Origin: Ruminococcaceae bacterium UBA7080
Lineage (GTDB): Bacteria > Bacillota > Clostridia > Oscillospirales > Acutalibacteraceae
Length of the DNA stretch: 47,208 nucleotides
Direction of reading: 5' to 3'
NCBI GenBank assembly: GCA_002493595.1
Contig: DKZG01000022.1
Location: 1-47,208 of the forward strand
The translations under genes and the position numbers were made by a program. Positions 7,424 to 15,330 of the stretch are shown piece after piece. The notes under the pieces were generated by a model. It made no database searches. It had not been told where the DNA came from and saw only the letters and a program-made list of their open reading frames with translations. The first letter of the stretch is position 1. Each line of letters starts with the position of its first letter.

Positions 7424-8925
7424 TGATTAATTATATTCCAAGACGATTCACTGTTGTTCGTGACAGAGAATTATGTATTAACTGCGGTGCTTGCACTGTG
7501 CAGTGTGCAAATGGATGTCATTATTTCAAAGAGGATGGAAAGACCCTTCTTTGCAATTCTGATAACTGTGTTGCCTGTCACAGATGTGTAGCTTTTTGCC
7601 CGGCAGGTGCACTTCGGATTGAAAAATATGTATGTGATTACCGTGAAAACGCAAACTGGACTGCACAGTATCAGCAGGAAATTTGCCGTCAGGCCGAAAC
7701 AGGCTCAGTGTTGCTGTCTGCCATGGGTAATCCAAAGCCTTATCCTATTTATTGGGATAAAATTTTGCTGAATGCTTCCCAGGTAACCAATCCTTCCATA
7801 GACCCTCTGCGAGAACCGATGGAAATCAGGGCAATTTTAGGCCGAAAGCCTGAGAAATTGGAGGTTGAGAAAAAAGGTAAATCTATTTCCGAAATGCCTC
7901 CTCAGGTCATGCTTGAAACACCGATTATGTTTTCGGCTATGAGTTTTGGATCCATCTCTCTTAATGCTCAAAAATCGCTTGCCATCGCAGCTCAAGAACT
8001 CGGAACTGTGTTTAACGTCGGTGAAGGCGGTATGCATCCTGATTTGAAAAAGTATTGTGATTGTGCTGCTGTTCAGGTTGCATCAGGACGGTTTGGGGTA
8101 TATAAGGAATATCTAAATCATTCTAAATTTGTTGAGATAAAAATCGGTCAGGGAGCTAAACCGGGTATAGGCGGTCATCTTCCGGGTGAAAAAGTGAATA
8201 TTGAGGTTTCTAATGCAAGAATGATACCTGAAGGTTCAGATGCTATTTCTCCTGCACCCCATCACGATATATATTCTATTGAGGATTTGCGTCAGCTTAT
8301 TTGGTCTCTTAAACAGGCAACTGAAGGTAAAAAACCTGTATCAGTAAAAATTGCTGCAGTGCACAATGTTGCGGCTATCGCATCGGGATGTGCAAGGGCC
8401 GGTGCAGATATTATTGTTATTGACGGGTTTAGAGGCGGTACAGGTGCTGCACCTACGAGAATACGGGATTATGTCGGCATTCCCATTGAACTTGCTTTGG
8501 CTGCAGCTGACCAAAGGCTTCGTGATGAGGGTATTCGTTCTGCGGTTTCCCTTGTGGCATCGGGATCTTTTCGCTGTTCGGCAGATATAGTTAAGGCGAT
8601 TGCACTCGGGGCTGACGCCTGCTATGTTGCATCAGCACCTTTGATTGCTATGGGCTGTCATATGTGTCAGACCTGTAATACAGGTAAATGCAACTGGGGT
8701 ATTGCAACGCAGCGTCCCGAACTTACAAAGCGCCTGAATCCCGAAACAGCAGGGAAAAGAGTGGTTAATTTGATTCAGGCCTGGAATCATGAAATCAAAG
8801 AGATTATGGGCGGTATGGGTATTAACTCTATCGACTCTCTGCGCGGTAACAGACTTATGCTGCGTGGTATAGGTTTAAGTGAAAAAGAACTTGAAATACT
8901 CGGTATAAAGCATGCGGGTGAATAG
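7423..8925 (+). CDS. Glutamate synthase central subunit with Fe-S and FMN domains (GltB2-like)
   Basis: A 500-residue protein that reduces 2-oxoglutarate plus ammonia to glutamate. Residues 1-75 hold a two-cluster ferredoxin domain (CINCGACTVQCANGC and CVACHRCVAFCPAGAL). The remainder is the FMN-binding glutamate synthase barrel, with MFSAMSFGSISLNAQ, GEGGMHPD, IGQGAKPGIGGHLPG and the FMN region DGFRGGTGAAPT. A Cys cluster at about residue 407 (CHMCQTCNTGKCNWG) fits the 3Fe-4S site. The built-in ferredoxin and the absence of an NAD(P)H-oxidising small subunit nearby suggest that ferredoxin supplies electrons. It overlaps the amidotransferase gene by one base (TAATG) and is followed after 12 bases by the GXGXG subunit. 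Confidence 0.93.
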   Translation: MINYIPRRFTVVRDRELCINCGACTVQCANGCHYFKEDGKTLLCNSDNCVACHRCVAFCPAGALRIEKYVCDYRENANWTAQYQQEICRQAETGSVLLSAMGNPKPYPIYWDKILLNASQVTNPSIDPLREPMEIRAILGRKPEKLEVEKKGKSISEMPPQVMLETPIMFSAMSFGSISLNAQKSLAIAAQELGTVFNVGEGGMHPDLKKYCDCAAVQVASGRFGVYKEYLNHSKFVEIKIGQGAKPGIGGHLPGEKVNIEVSNARMIPEGSDAISPAPHHDIYSIEDLRQLIWSLKQATEGKKPVSVKIAAVHNVAAIASGCARAGADIIVIDGFRGGTGAAPTRIRDYVGIPIELALAAADQRLRDEGIRSAVSLVASGSFRCSADIVKAIALGADACYVASAPLIAMGCHMCQTCNTGKCNWGIATQRPELTKRLNPETAGKRVVNLIQAWNHEIKEIMGGMGINSIDSLRGNRLMLRGIGLSEKELEILGIKHAGE

Positions 8926-8937
8926 GGGGTATGAATT

Positions 8938-9672
8938 GTGATTATTGAAGCCGGTCTGAATCACTATGAACTGGTGAATGATTTAATCAAAAAGCAGCTC
9001 GAACTGAAAAACAGGGTGACTGTTAAAGATGTTAACGGTCAGCGCTATATCGGATGTGCTCTTGATGCCGGTAAAACCATTGAAGTGCACGGTACGCCGG
9101 GTAATGATATGGCCTGTTACCTTAACGGCGGCAGGGTTGTGGTTTACGGTAATTGTCAGGATGCAGTCGGAAACACAATGAACGGCGGCGAAATCGTTGT
9201 TCACGGTCATTCCGGTGATGCAATGGGCTATGGTATGCGTGACGGACAGATTTATATAAAGGATAATGTGGCCTGCCGCGGCGGAATTCATATGAAAGAA
9301 TTCCGCCAGCTGCATCCGGTGCTCGTAATCGGCAAGAATGCCGGCTCGTTTTTGGGCGAATATATGGCCGGCGGAACCATTGTGCTGCTTGGACTTGGAT
9401 TAAAAAAAGGTGAAAAGCTTTTCGGTACACATTGTGCGTCGGGTATGCACGGCGGAAAGATATTTGTCAGAGGCAGTTTTCCTAAAGAAAACTTGAGTGA
9501 TAATATTAAAATAAGTGCCCTGGATGAAAGAGACAAAAAAGAGCTTGAGGCGTATGTAAAAAAATACTGTAAGTATTTTGGTGAGGATTTTAAGCGCGTA
9601 ATGGCGAAACCGTTTAAAAAGTTAAGCGCTGCAACCTCAAGACCGTATGCAAATTTATATACACCAAATTAG
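8938..9672 (+). CDS. Glutamate synthase GXGXG-domain subunit (GltB3-like)
   Basis: A 244-residue right-handed beta-helix protein corresponding to the C-terminal GXGXG domain of glutamate synthase alpha chains. Repeated Gly motifs recur about every 20 residues (GTPGNDMACYLNGG, GNCQDAVGNTMNGG, GHSGDAMGYGMRDG, GLGLKKGEKLFG). In the fused enzyme this domain is structural and helps hold the ammonia tunnel between glutaminase and synthase parts. The start is GTG at 8938 with AGGGGGT 8 bases upstream; the nearer ATG at 8931 is in another frame. The last 50 residues after the helix are charged. Third gene of the four-gene gltB1-gltB2-gltB3-purF run. Confidence 0.88.
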   Translation: MIIEAGLNHYELVNDLIKKQLELKNRVTVKDVNGQRYIGCALDAGKTIEVHGTPGNDMACYLNGGRVVVYGNCQDAVGNTMNGGEIVVHGHSGDAMGYGMRDGQIYIKDNVACRGGIHMKEFRQLHPVLVIGKNAGSFLGEYMAGGTIVLLGLGLKKGEKLFGTHCASGMHGGKIFVRGSFPKENLSDNIKISALDERDKKELEAYVKKYCKYFGEDFKRVMAKPFKKLSAATSRPYANLYTPN

Positions 9673-9695
9673 AATCTATTTTACAGGAGAGCTTT

Positions 9696-11147
9696 ATGTT
9701 TAATCATCTTCACGAAGAATGCGGAGTATTCGGAATTTTTGAAAAGAAAACAACTTATGTTGCGCAGTCAATATATCTTGCTCTTTTTGCTTTGCAGCAC
9801 AGGGGTCAGGAAAGCTGCGGCATCGCGGTTAATGATGATGGGGTTTTCAGACATCACAGAGGTGACGGCTTGGTTGGTGATGTTTTTATGCAACAACGCC
9901 TGGAGCAGCTTGGCACAGGCAATATGGCAATAGGGCATGTGCGATATTCTACCACCGGCGGCAAAAATGCAAATAATGTACAGCCCCTTGTTATTCGTCA
10001 TATTAAAGGAAATTTGGCTCTGGCCCACAACGGGAATCTCGTGAATGCGCCGGAACTCAGAAGACAGTTTGAATTGAACGGCGGAATATTTCACGGTACG
10101 TCGGATACAGAGTCAATTGCGTATTCCATTGTGTCACAACGACTCACAAGCAAGAGTACGGAAGAAGCCGTGGAAAAAGTCATGTATACTTTAAAGGGGG
10201 CTTATTCCTGTGTGCTTATGACAGCCACAAAGCTTATTGCGTTTCGTGATCCGAATGGATTCAGACCCCTTTGTCTTGGTAAAACGGAGGACGGTGCATA
10301 TGTGGTTGCCTCTGAATCCTGTGCTCTTGATTGTGTGGGAGCGGGATTTATAAGGGATATTAAGCCGGGTGAAATTGTTGTTATCAGCAGGGATGGCGTT
10401 AAATCAATTGAAACACACTGCGGCAAAAAAGGCAGCATTTGTGTTTTTGAGTATATTTATTTTGCCCGTCCCGATTCGGTAATTGAAGGCTCTTTCGTTC
10501 AGCATGCCAGGATGCGGGCAGGTGCTTTTCTTGCAAAGGAACATCCTGTCGATGCAGATATTGTTATAGGTGTACCTGATTCGGGTTTAGACGCCGCGCT
10601 TGGTTATGCTAATGCAAGTAAAATCCCCTATGGGATAGGGTTTATAAAGAACAGATATATAGGGCGAAGTTTTATTCAGCCATCACAAAATCAGCGTGAG
10701 GATGCTGTTCGCATTAAGCTGAATGCTGTGAAAGAGAATATTGAAGGCAAACGAGTGATTATGATTGATGATTCTATTGTTCGTGGAACAACCTGTGCAA
10801 GGATTGTGCATCTTCTTAGAGAGGCAGGGGCAAAAGAGGTGCATATGCGTGTATCCTCTCCGCCTTTTAAATATCCTTGCTTTTTTGGAACAGATATTGA
10901 TTCCAAAGAAAACCTGATTGCCTGCAAATATAATTCAGTTGAGGAAATTGCCGAGCAAATCGGTGTTGACAGTCTGGGCTATCTTTCTGTTGAGTCCACA
11001 AACAAGCTTGCTGAAAAAGCGAAATGTGGATTTTGTAATGGCTGCTTTACCGGTATATATCCTGTTGAAGTGCCTGATGAGCTGCCTAAGGATAAATTCG
11101 AGGAAAAGCTGAATCATTATTCTGCGTATTATCAGGTTCTTGACTAA
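9696..11147 (+). CDS. purF: Amidophosphoribosyltransferase
   Basis: A 483-residue enzyme of the first committed step of purine synthesis (PRPP plus glutamine to phosphoribosylamine). The glutaminase domain begins with the 8-residue propeptide before Cys9 (HEECGVFGIF), followed by HRGQESCGIA, GHVRYSTTGG and AHNGNLVN. The phosphoribosyltransferase domain has VIMIDDSIVRGTT as PRPP loop. C-terminal cysteines (KCGFCNGCFTGIYP, plus earlier ones) mark the Bacillus-type enzyme with a 4Fe-4S cluster that responds to oxygen. It lies directly behind the glutamate synthase genes rather than in the purine operon at 22330-26559, grouping glutamine users together. CAGGAGAG precedes the ATG. A terminator follows at 11168. 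Confidence 0.96.
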   Translation: MFNHLHEECGVFGIFEKKTTYVAQSIYLALFALQHRGQESCGIAVNDDGVFRHHRGDGLVGDVFMQQRLEQLGTGNMAIGHVRYSTTGGKNANNVQPLVIRHIKGNLALAHNGNLVNAPELRRQFELNGGIFHGTSDTESIAYSIVSQRLTSKSTEEAVEKVMYTLKGAYSCVLMTATKLIAFRDPNGFRPLCLGKTEDGAYVVASESCALDCVGAGFIRDIKPGEIVVISRDGVKSIETHCGKKGSICVFEYIYFARPDSVIEGSFVQHARMRAGAFLAKEHPVDADIVIGVPDSGLDAALGYANASKIPYGIGFIKNRYIGRSFIQPSQNQREDAVRIKLNAVKENIEGKRVIMIDDSIVRGTTCARIVHLLREAGAKEVHMRVSSPPFKYPCFFGTDIDSKENLIACKYNSVEEIAEQIGVDSLGYLSVESTNKLAEKAKCGFCNGCFTGIYPVEVPDELPKDKFEEKLNHYSAYYQVLD

Positions 11148-11167
11148 TATTAATATTTTTATTAAAA

Positions 11168-11196
11168 TAAAAGAGGTATCCGCGGATGCCTCTTTT
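11168..11196 (+). terminator. Intrinsic terminator after purF
   Basis: AAAAGAGGTATCC and GGATGCCTCTTTT form a long stem with one G-U pair around CGCG, ending in TTTT. It ends only 19 bases before the start of the mscS-like gene, so that gene is probably read at a reduced level through it. Confidence 0.8.
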
Positions 11197-11214
11197 ATCA
11201 TAGGAGCTGATATT

Positions 11215-12315
11215 TTGGAAGTTATTAATACAATTCTTACAAAACTTGTAAAATCCATTGAGGGTATTGAGAATGAACAGGATATGCTTGTTCGTCTTAT
11301 TATATCTGCTGCATTATTGGTTGGCTTATTCGTTTTTAAAAAGCAGTTGGCAGGATTTGTGATTATGCTGATAAATAAAATTGCTGCACGTAAAAGTGAA
11401 AAAGCACAGCAGGCAATCAAAAACAGTTTGAGTCGTCCGCTCTCAACTTTAATTATCGTTCTTGCATTGTATGGTGCGACTGAAATTATCGCGCCTACAG
11501 GTGAAATAAGAACCGCAGCATTGATGGTTTTAAAAATAGGTATTATCTTATTTTTTGCATGGTTTGGTGTTAATTTTATTAACAGTGATTTTTCTTTTTT
11601 TCTTAAAGATGATACCTCTAAATCTAAAAAAACAGCCATTACTTTTATAAGTAACTTCTTTAAAGCGGTTATTATGGTTATTGCCGCACTGTTGGTTTTA
11701 GAACAATTTGGTATTTCGGCAACAAAGCTGTTTGCAGCTTTGGGTATAGGCGGCGTTGCAGTTGCTTTTGCATGTAAAGATGCTGTTGAGAATATGCTTT
11801 CCGGTTTTATTATTATTTTTGATAAGCCGTTTGAGGTTGATGATGTGATTGAGGTCGGCGGTAAAGCCGGAACGGTTGAGGATATTAAAATACGAACAAC
11901 AAGACTCAGAAATGTTGATGGCAGCGAAACAGTATATCCCAATACCACTATGGCTAATGCCGAGATTATTAATTGGACGAAGATGGATAAACGGGCTATT
12001 AAAGAAACGATTTCAGTTAATTACAGTCACACCGCCGATGAAATGCAGAAGTTTTGTAACGGTATCCAAAATCTTCTGTTGGCTGATGAGCATGTAATAG
12101 CAGATGACGTCAGAGTGAATTTTACTGAATACGGTGTACATTCTCTGGATATAGAGATCTTTTTCTATGTAACTGCAGTTTCTATGCCGCAATACCTTAA
12201 AGTGAAAAACGATATTAATCTTGCAATTAAAGATTATGCCGATCATAACGGTATGAACCTTGCTTTTGAGTCAAAAACAATATATTTCGGTGATGCGCTT
12301 TCCATAAAAAAATAG
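11215..12315 (+). CDS. Small-conductance mechanosensitive channel (MscS family)
   Basis: A 366-residue membrane protein expected to open under membrane tension and release solutes on osmotic downshock. Three or four hydrophobic helices (about residues 35-55, 80-100, 107-125 and 155-200) are followed by the pore-lining helix with the LFAALGIGGVAVAFACKDAVENMLSG pattern of small residues. The cytoplasmic beta domain starts at FDKPFEVDDVIEVGGKAGTVEDI. The frame is open back to 11140, but that would overlap purF and the terminator. TTG at 11215 with AGGAG 8 bases upstream is the likely start. Confidence 0.9.
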   Translation: MEVINTILTKLVKSIEGIENEQDMLVRLIISAALLVGLFVFKKQLAGFVIMLINKIAARKSEKAQQAIKNSLSRPLSTLIIVLALYGATEIIAPTGEIRTAALMVLKIGIILFFAWFGVNFINSDFSFFLKDDTSKSKKTAITFISNFFKAVIMVIAALLVLEQFGISATKLFAALGIGGVAVAFACKDAVENMLSGFIIIFDKPFEVDDVIEVGGKAGTVEDIKIRTTRLRNVDGSETVYPNTTMANAEIINWTKMDKRAIKETISVNYSHTADEMQKFCNGIQNLLLADEHVIADDVRVNFTEYGVHSLDIEIFFYVTAVSMPQYLKVKNDINLAIKDYADHNGMNLAFESKTIYFGDALSIKK

Positions 12316-12317
12316 GC

Positions 12318-12346
12318 TTGCTTTTTTCTTAATAGTAAGGTATAAT
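12318..12346 (+). promoter_or_regulatory. Promoter of the tRNA gene
   Basis: TTGCTT (12318-12323), a 17-base spacer and TATAAT (12341-12346), ending 14 bases before the tRNA. Confidence 0.6.
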
Positions 12347-12360
12347 ATCTAACACAGTAC

Positions 12361-12453
12361 GCAGGGTTGTCCGAGCTGGCCGAAGGAGCACGATTGGAAA
12401 TCGTGTAAGTCTTTAACGAGGCTTCGAGGGTTCAAATCCCTTGCCCTGCGCCA
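12361..12453 (+). tRNA. tRNA-Ser (anticodon GGA)
   Basis: The acceptor stem GCAGGGT pairs with GCCCTGC (one U-G pair), the discriminator is G as expected for serine, and the CCA end is encoded. The anticodon stem-loop CACGA-TTGGAAA-TCGTG gives anticodon GGA, reading UCC and UCU. The long variable arm (TAAGTCTTTAACGAGGCTTC region) is the class II mark of serine tRNA, and the T arm GAGGGTTCAAATCCCTT is canonical. It has its own promoter and terminator. Confidence 0.95.
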
Positions 12454-12457
12454 AACA

Positions 12458-12490
12458 TGCGGTGAGCATAATGCTCACCGCAGTTTTTTT
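12458..12490 (+). terminator. Terminator of the tRNA gene
   Basis: TGCGGTGAGCAT and ATGCTCACCGCA form a stem of about 11 bp, followed by seven T residues. Confidence 0.9.
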
Positions 12491-12678
12491 ATGTTTTCAG
12501 GAGGAAACGCAGAAAAAGTTAAGAAGAGTTGTAAATAAGATAATATTGATTCAATTTTGCAGGATTTTGTGTTTTGAGATAAAACAGCAAAAAATGCTGT
12601 TACATCATGAAATAACATCAACTTAAATAAATGAATGCAACAACCAGCAGCAGGTTAGTCCATTTAGGTGGTGTTATC

Positions 12679-12930
12679 ATGAGAGCAAAGAAAGAATTGA
12701 AAAGTTGTTTAATGAATACTCTGCGGAAAAAACGGCTTGAGAGTGATATTTCACAGGAGAAAATGGCAGAGTTAATAGATATTTCCGCAAGGGAATACAG
12801 AGATCTTGAAAGCGGAAAACGTTTTTGTTCTGCTTATGCGTTAATTAATATTGTTAATAATTGTAATGTTGATAAGGATGAGCTTTTTTCAAAGTTTGCA
12901 GAAATAATCAATACATCTGAAGATGAATAA
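12679..12930 (+). CDS. Small XRE-type helix-turn-helix protein
   Basis: An 83-residue protein, essentially one HTH_3 domain: ISQEKMAELIDISAREYRDLESGKRFCSAYALINIVNNCNV shows the five-helix Cro/C1 pattern with the recognition helix around SAREYRDLESG. Such single-domain proteins usually bind DNA as dimers. The frame is open from 12631, but ATG 12679 with GGTGGTG upstream begins where the protein-like sequence begins. There is no partner toxin gene beside it. Targets are unknown; it could control itself or the reverse-strand cluster to the right. Confidence 0.7.
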   Translation: MRAKKELKSCLMNTLRKKRLESDISQEKMAELIDISAREYRDLESGKRFCSAYALINIVNNCNVDKDELFSKFAEIINTSEDE

Positions 12931-13135
12931 TCAAAGTAAATAAGCGAAAAATTGCATTAAGTTAAAGCATACGGTTTCCTGTGTCGATATGATGGATATT
13001 TTGCATTTTCCACGGTTAAGGTTAAATGTTAAACGTGGAAAAAGGAGCTGCTGCAGCATACTGTATTATAGTATATATCATATCACCACAAACGCAAAAG
13101 CCCGTTAAAGCTTAAAAACTTTAACAGGTGAAATG
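12931..13135. other. Intergenic region with two hairpins
   Basis: No gene seen. TTTTCCACG (13006-13014) pairs perfectly with CGTGGAAAA (13034-13042), and GTTAAAG (13104-13110) with CTTTAAC (13119-13125). The first may end the helix-turn-helix transcript although no long T-run follows; neither can be assigned a role. Confidence 0.4.
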
Positions 13136-13170
13136 CAAAAAAGTCCCCTGACGATTTATCGTCAGGGGAT
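13136..13170 (-). terminator. Terminator of the reverse-strand sigma-factor cluster
   Basis: On the reverse strand TCCCCTGACGA and TCGTCAGGGGA form an 11-bp stem with a four-base loop, followed by CTTTTTTG. It ends just downstream of the secreted-protein gene. Confidence 0.85.
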
Positions 13171-13176
13171 GTTGAA

Positions 13177-13677
13177 TTACATTGATATAATATTTGATGT
13201 ATTTTTTATCTTTTCGGTTGAAAGCAAAGATTTTTTTGCATAGTGAGTGCAGGTCACCCTATACTGATATCCAGGTGTTGGTGTGATTTTTTTAGATATT
13301 GCATAACTTGTTGAATTTGAATATAAGTCATAGTAGGTGTCGTATGTTGAAAAACTGTCATTTATAGCTTTTCTTCTTTGAATTACTATTTCTGTGAATC
13401 CGGACTTTACAACTCCTGGAGCACAAATTGTTTTACCAACAATGGACAATTGAGAGCCGCTTTTTTCAAGACCTATTGCATATCTTGTAATTAAACCGGC
13501 TGTACGTGCTTTTTCATTGCTCTTCTCATATGGTGCAAGTATTCTGTCAAATTCCTCCTGACTGATATTTGCATCCTCCCATTCCGGTATACTGTTGTCA
13601 TGGGCATATGCATTGGTTGGTATCAGCATAATAAGTGATAAGCACACTAAAAATAAAAGCTTAATTCTTTTTTTCAC
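13177..13677 (-). CDS. Small secreted protein of unknown function
   Basis: A 166-residue protein with a clear signal peptide (MKKR, hydrophobic core, cleavage after AYA near residue 25). The mature part has a charged N-terminal helix with IPEWEDANISQEEFD. A beta-rich region follows, with repeated Ser/Thr/Tyr and YRVTCTHYAKKS near the C-terminus. I recall similar short exported Clostridia proteins carried as domains of unknown function, but cannot name the family with certainty. Its start lies 2 bases from the stop of the anti-sigma-like gene, so it is the third gene of an operon with a sigma factor. It could be the exported product whose level the system controls. Confidence 0.7.
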   Translation of the reverse strand: MKKRIKLLFLVCLSLIMLIPTNAYAHDNSIPEWEDANISQEEFDRILAPYEKSNEKARTAGLITRYAIGLEKSGSQLSIVGKTICAPGVVKSGFTEIVIQRRKAINDSFSTYDTYYDLYSNSTSYAISKKITPTPGYQYRVTCTHYAKKSLLSTEKIKNTSNIISM

Positions 13678-13679
13678 GT

Positions 13680-14531
13680 CTATACTCCTTTTATGGATTC
13701 AGCTATTTTCTTTGCTGTTTCAAAATCGCAATTTGCTAAAGTAATCGTATATTCCATATTATCCTCAACATAAAAAATCATAGTATTTTTGTTTGATTCA
13801 AATACTAAAATATCAATTCCGCTATTTTCGATTTGTTCAACTTTATAATAGCTTTCATTTACTTGTGATTGAGCAGTATAAGAATTGGAATCTGCATTAA
13901 TTCTATTGATACTTAGACTGCCCTCAATACCATTTTGTTCGTTTTTAAATTCAAAATTAGAATAGATGTCCTCATAAGTGAAGTTATATTTTATATACTC
14001 ATCACTCAATATTTCATTCGGTAAGACAACATTTTCTATTCCGTTATCGGTAAGTTCATTAACAACATTGACTTTATCAGAAGCGCCGTCTTTATTAAAC
14101 AAACTGATTATAAAGTTTTTGCCGTTGAAATCGACCAAATCATTTGAAGCATCAATATCAACTATTTTTGCACCTACGGTAATGGTAAATGCTAAGACTG
14201 TGACAGCTGCTGCGATAATTGCTATGGATTTGATGAACTTTATTTTCCTGACCTTACTCTTTGTATCCTTGACATTCTTCTCCAAAACTTCCTCTTCACA
14301 GCTTTCTTCCGTAATACTCTGCGGCGGCGTTTCGGGTATTAAATTCTTATTTTCATTAATATCTATATCAGGATATTCACTTTCAAGTGCATCAAGACAA
14401 AGATCAACAAAATCCGTGTCCATTTCTTCCGGACTCTTTTCAAGCTCGGCGTCAAGCATTTCATTTATTTCTTCTCTGGTAAACTGCATAGACTTTTCAT
14501 TTAAAATTTTTAATAATATGTCTTTTCTCAT
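13680..14531 (-). CDS. Membrane-anchored protein with DUF4367-like outer domain (candidate anti-sigma factor)
   Basis: About 283 residues. The acidic cytoplasmic part (residues 1-95) is followed by one membrane helix (IKSIAIIAAAVTVLAFTITVGA, near residue 105). The extracellular domain ends in the DUF4367-like pattern of ILVFESNKNTMIFYVEDN and NCDFETAKKIAESI. The arrangement of a short cytoplasmic head, single helix and outer sensor, directly downstream of an ECF sigma gene, is that of regulated anti-sigma factors. No zinc-type HxxxCxxC motif is present in the head. GTG 14540 is possible, but ATG 14531 has GAGGTG at a good distance. Confidence 0.7.
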   Translation of the reverse strand: MRKDILLKILNEKSMQFTREEINEMLDAELEKSPEEMDTDFVDLCLDALESEYPDIDINENKNLIPETPPQSITEESCEEEVLEKNVKDTKSKVRKIKFIKSIAIIAAAVTVLAFTITVGAKIVDIDASNDLVDFNGKNFIISLFNKDGASDKVNVVNELTDNGIENVVLPNEILSDEYIKYNFTYEDIYSNFEFKNEQNGIEGSLSINRINADSNSYTAQSQVNESYYKVEQIENSGIDILVFESNKNTMIFYVEDNMEYTITLANCDFETAKKIAESIKGV

Positions 14532-14585
14532 ACTTATCACCTCATTAATATAGTTGGATTTTTGCGAAAAAGTAACAAAACTTTT

Positions 14586-15140
14586 TTATAAATAATTATC
14601 AATATTATATTTCGCAATTTCTTTTATCTTCTTTTTCAGGCGATATGCACGCTGTTTTACAGCAGTATCAGTAGAATTATAAATTTTTGCTATCTCCTTG
14701 TAAGGGAGGCATTTTTCAAAAGCCAACTCATAAAGCTCTGCTTCCTTTTTTGTTAACGCGTGTTCAATTTCGGCAGCCATTTCTTCAATTTTTTCATCTG
14801 AAATTGCATTATCAATGAAATCAACTGAATAAGGCAAATCAAATATCGGCTCATTATTGTTGTCAAACAGACTGACTAAGTGTTTTTTGCGGTTGTTGAT
14901 CTCGGTGTATTTAGCTTTGACGAGATTATTAACAGCTCCGTATAACCAGGAAGCAGGGTTTTCCATATTCATATCCTTATAAATTCCTTCACAAAGAATA
15001 AGATATGCTTCTGAAATGATTTCGTCTATTTCATGCGGATAGCTGTCCAGTTTTCGTTTACAGATTTGTCGTATACGCTTTTCGTGTTTTTCCCAAAGCT
15101 CAGTACAAATTCTGTTATACTCTTCCTGACTCCTCTGCAT
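14586..15140 (-). CDS. ECF-type sigma-70 family factor
   Basis: A 184-residue RNA polymerase sigma factor with only regions 2 and 4. Region 2 is marked by YPHEIDEIISEAYLILCEG and WLYGAVNNLVKAKY. Region 4 is marked by LPYKEIAKIYNSTDTAVKQRAYRL, a helix-turn-helix for the -35 element. It heads a three-gene reverse operon with a membrane anti-sigma-like protein and a secreted protein. A good promoter lies upstream (15195-15223). The start ATG is preceded by GGAGGAGGAG. The target regulon is unknown. Confidence 0.88.
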   Translation of the reverse strand: MQRSQEEYNRICTELWEKHEKRIRQICKRKLDSYPHEIDEIISEAYLILCEGIYKDMNMENPASWLYGAVNNLVKAKYTEINNRKKHLVSLFDNNNEPIFDLPYSVDFIDNAISDEKIEEMAAEIEHALTKKEAELYELAFEKCLPYKEIAKIYNSTDTAVKQRAYRLKKKIKEIAKYNIDNYL

Positions 15141-15194
15141 CTCACTCCTCCTCCGTAACAGTTATTAAAAACTACCAATTTCTTCCATAACACA

Positions 15195-15223
15195 ATTATA
15201 GTATTTTTAACAGCATTTGTACA
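15195..15223 (-). promoter_or_regulatory. Promoter of the sigma-factor operon
   Basis: On the reverse strand TGTACA (15223-15218), a 17-base spacer and TATAAT (15200-15195). This is a housekeeping-type promoter, about 55 bases from the sigma-factor start. Confidence 0.6.
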
Positions 15224-15330
15224 GAGAAAATTGTAAAAAAATGACAATTTTTTTAGAAATGAAGAGATAATATTTGACTTTTTTTGATTTTTGTTACAAA
15301 AAATGATAAAGTTTGAAATTTAGCGTTACC

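Noticed and set aside
11140..11214. Longer N-terminus for the MscS-like protein starting at 11140
   Set aside because: It would overlap purF and be encoded by a terminator hairpin; TTG 11215 has a well-spaced AGGAG.
10935..11948. Long reverse-strand frame opposite purF and the MscS-like gene
   Set aside because: It is antisense to two clear genes and crosses the terminator between them; composition is that of a shadow frame.
12441..12626. Open frame over the tRNA 3' end and its terminator
   Set aside because: It is a reading of the tRNA, its terminator and AT-rich spacer; no protein-like sequence or proper start.
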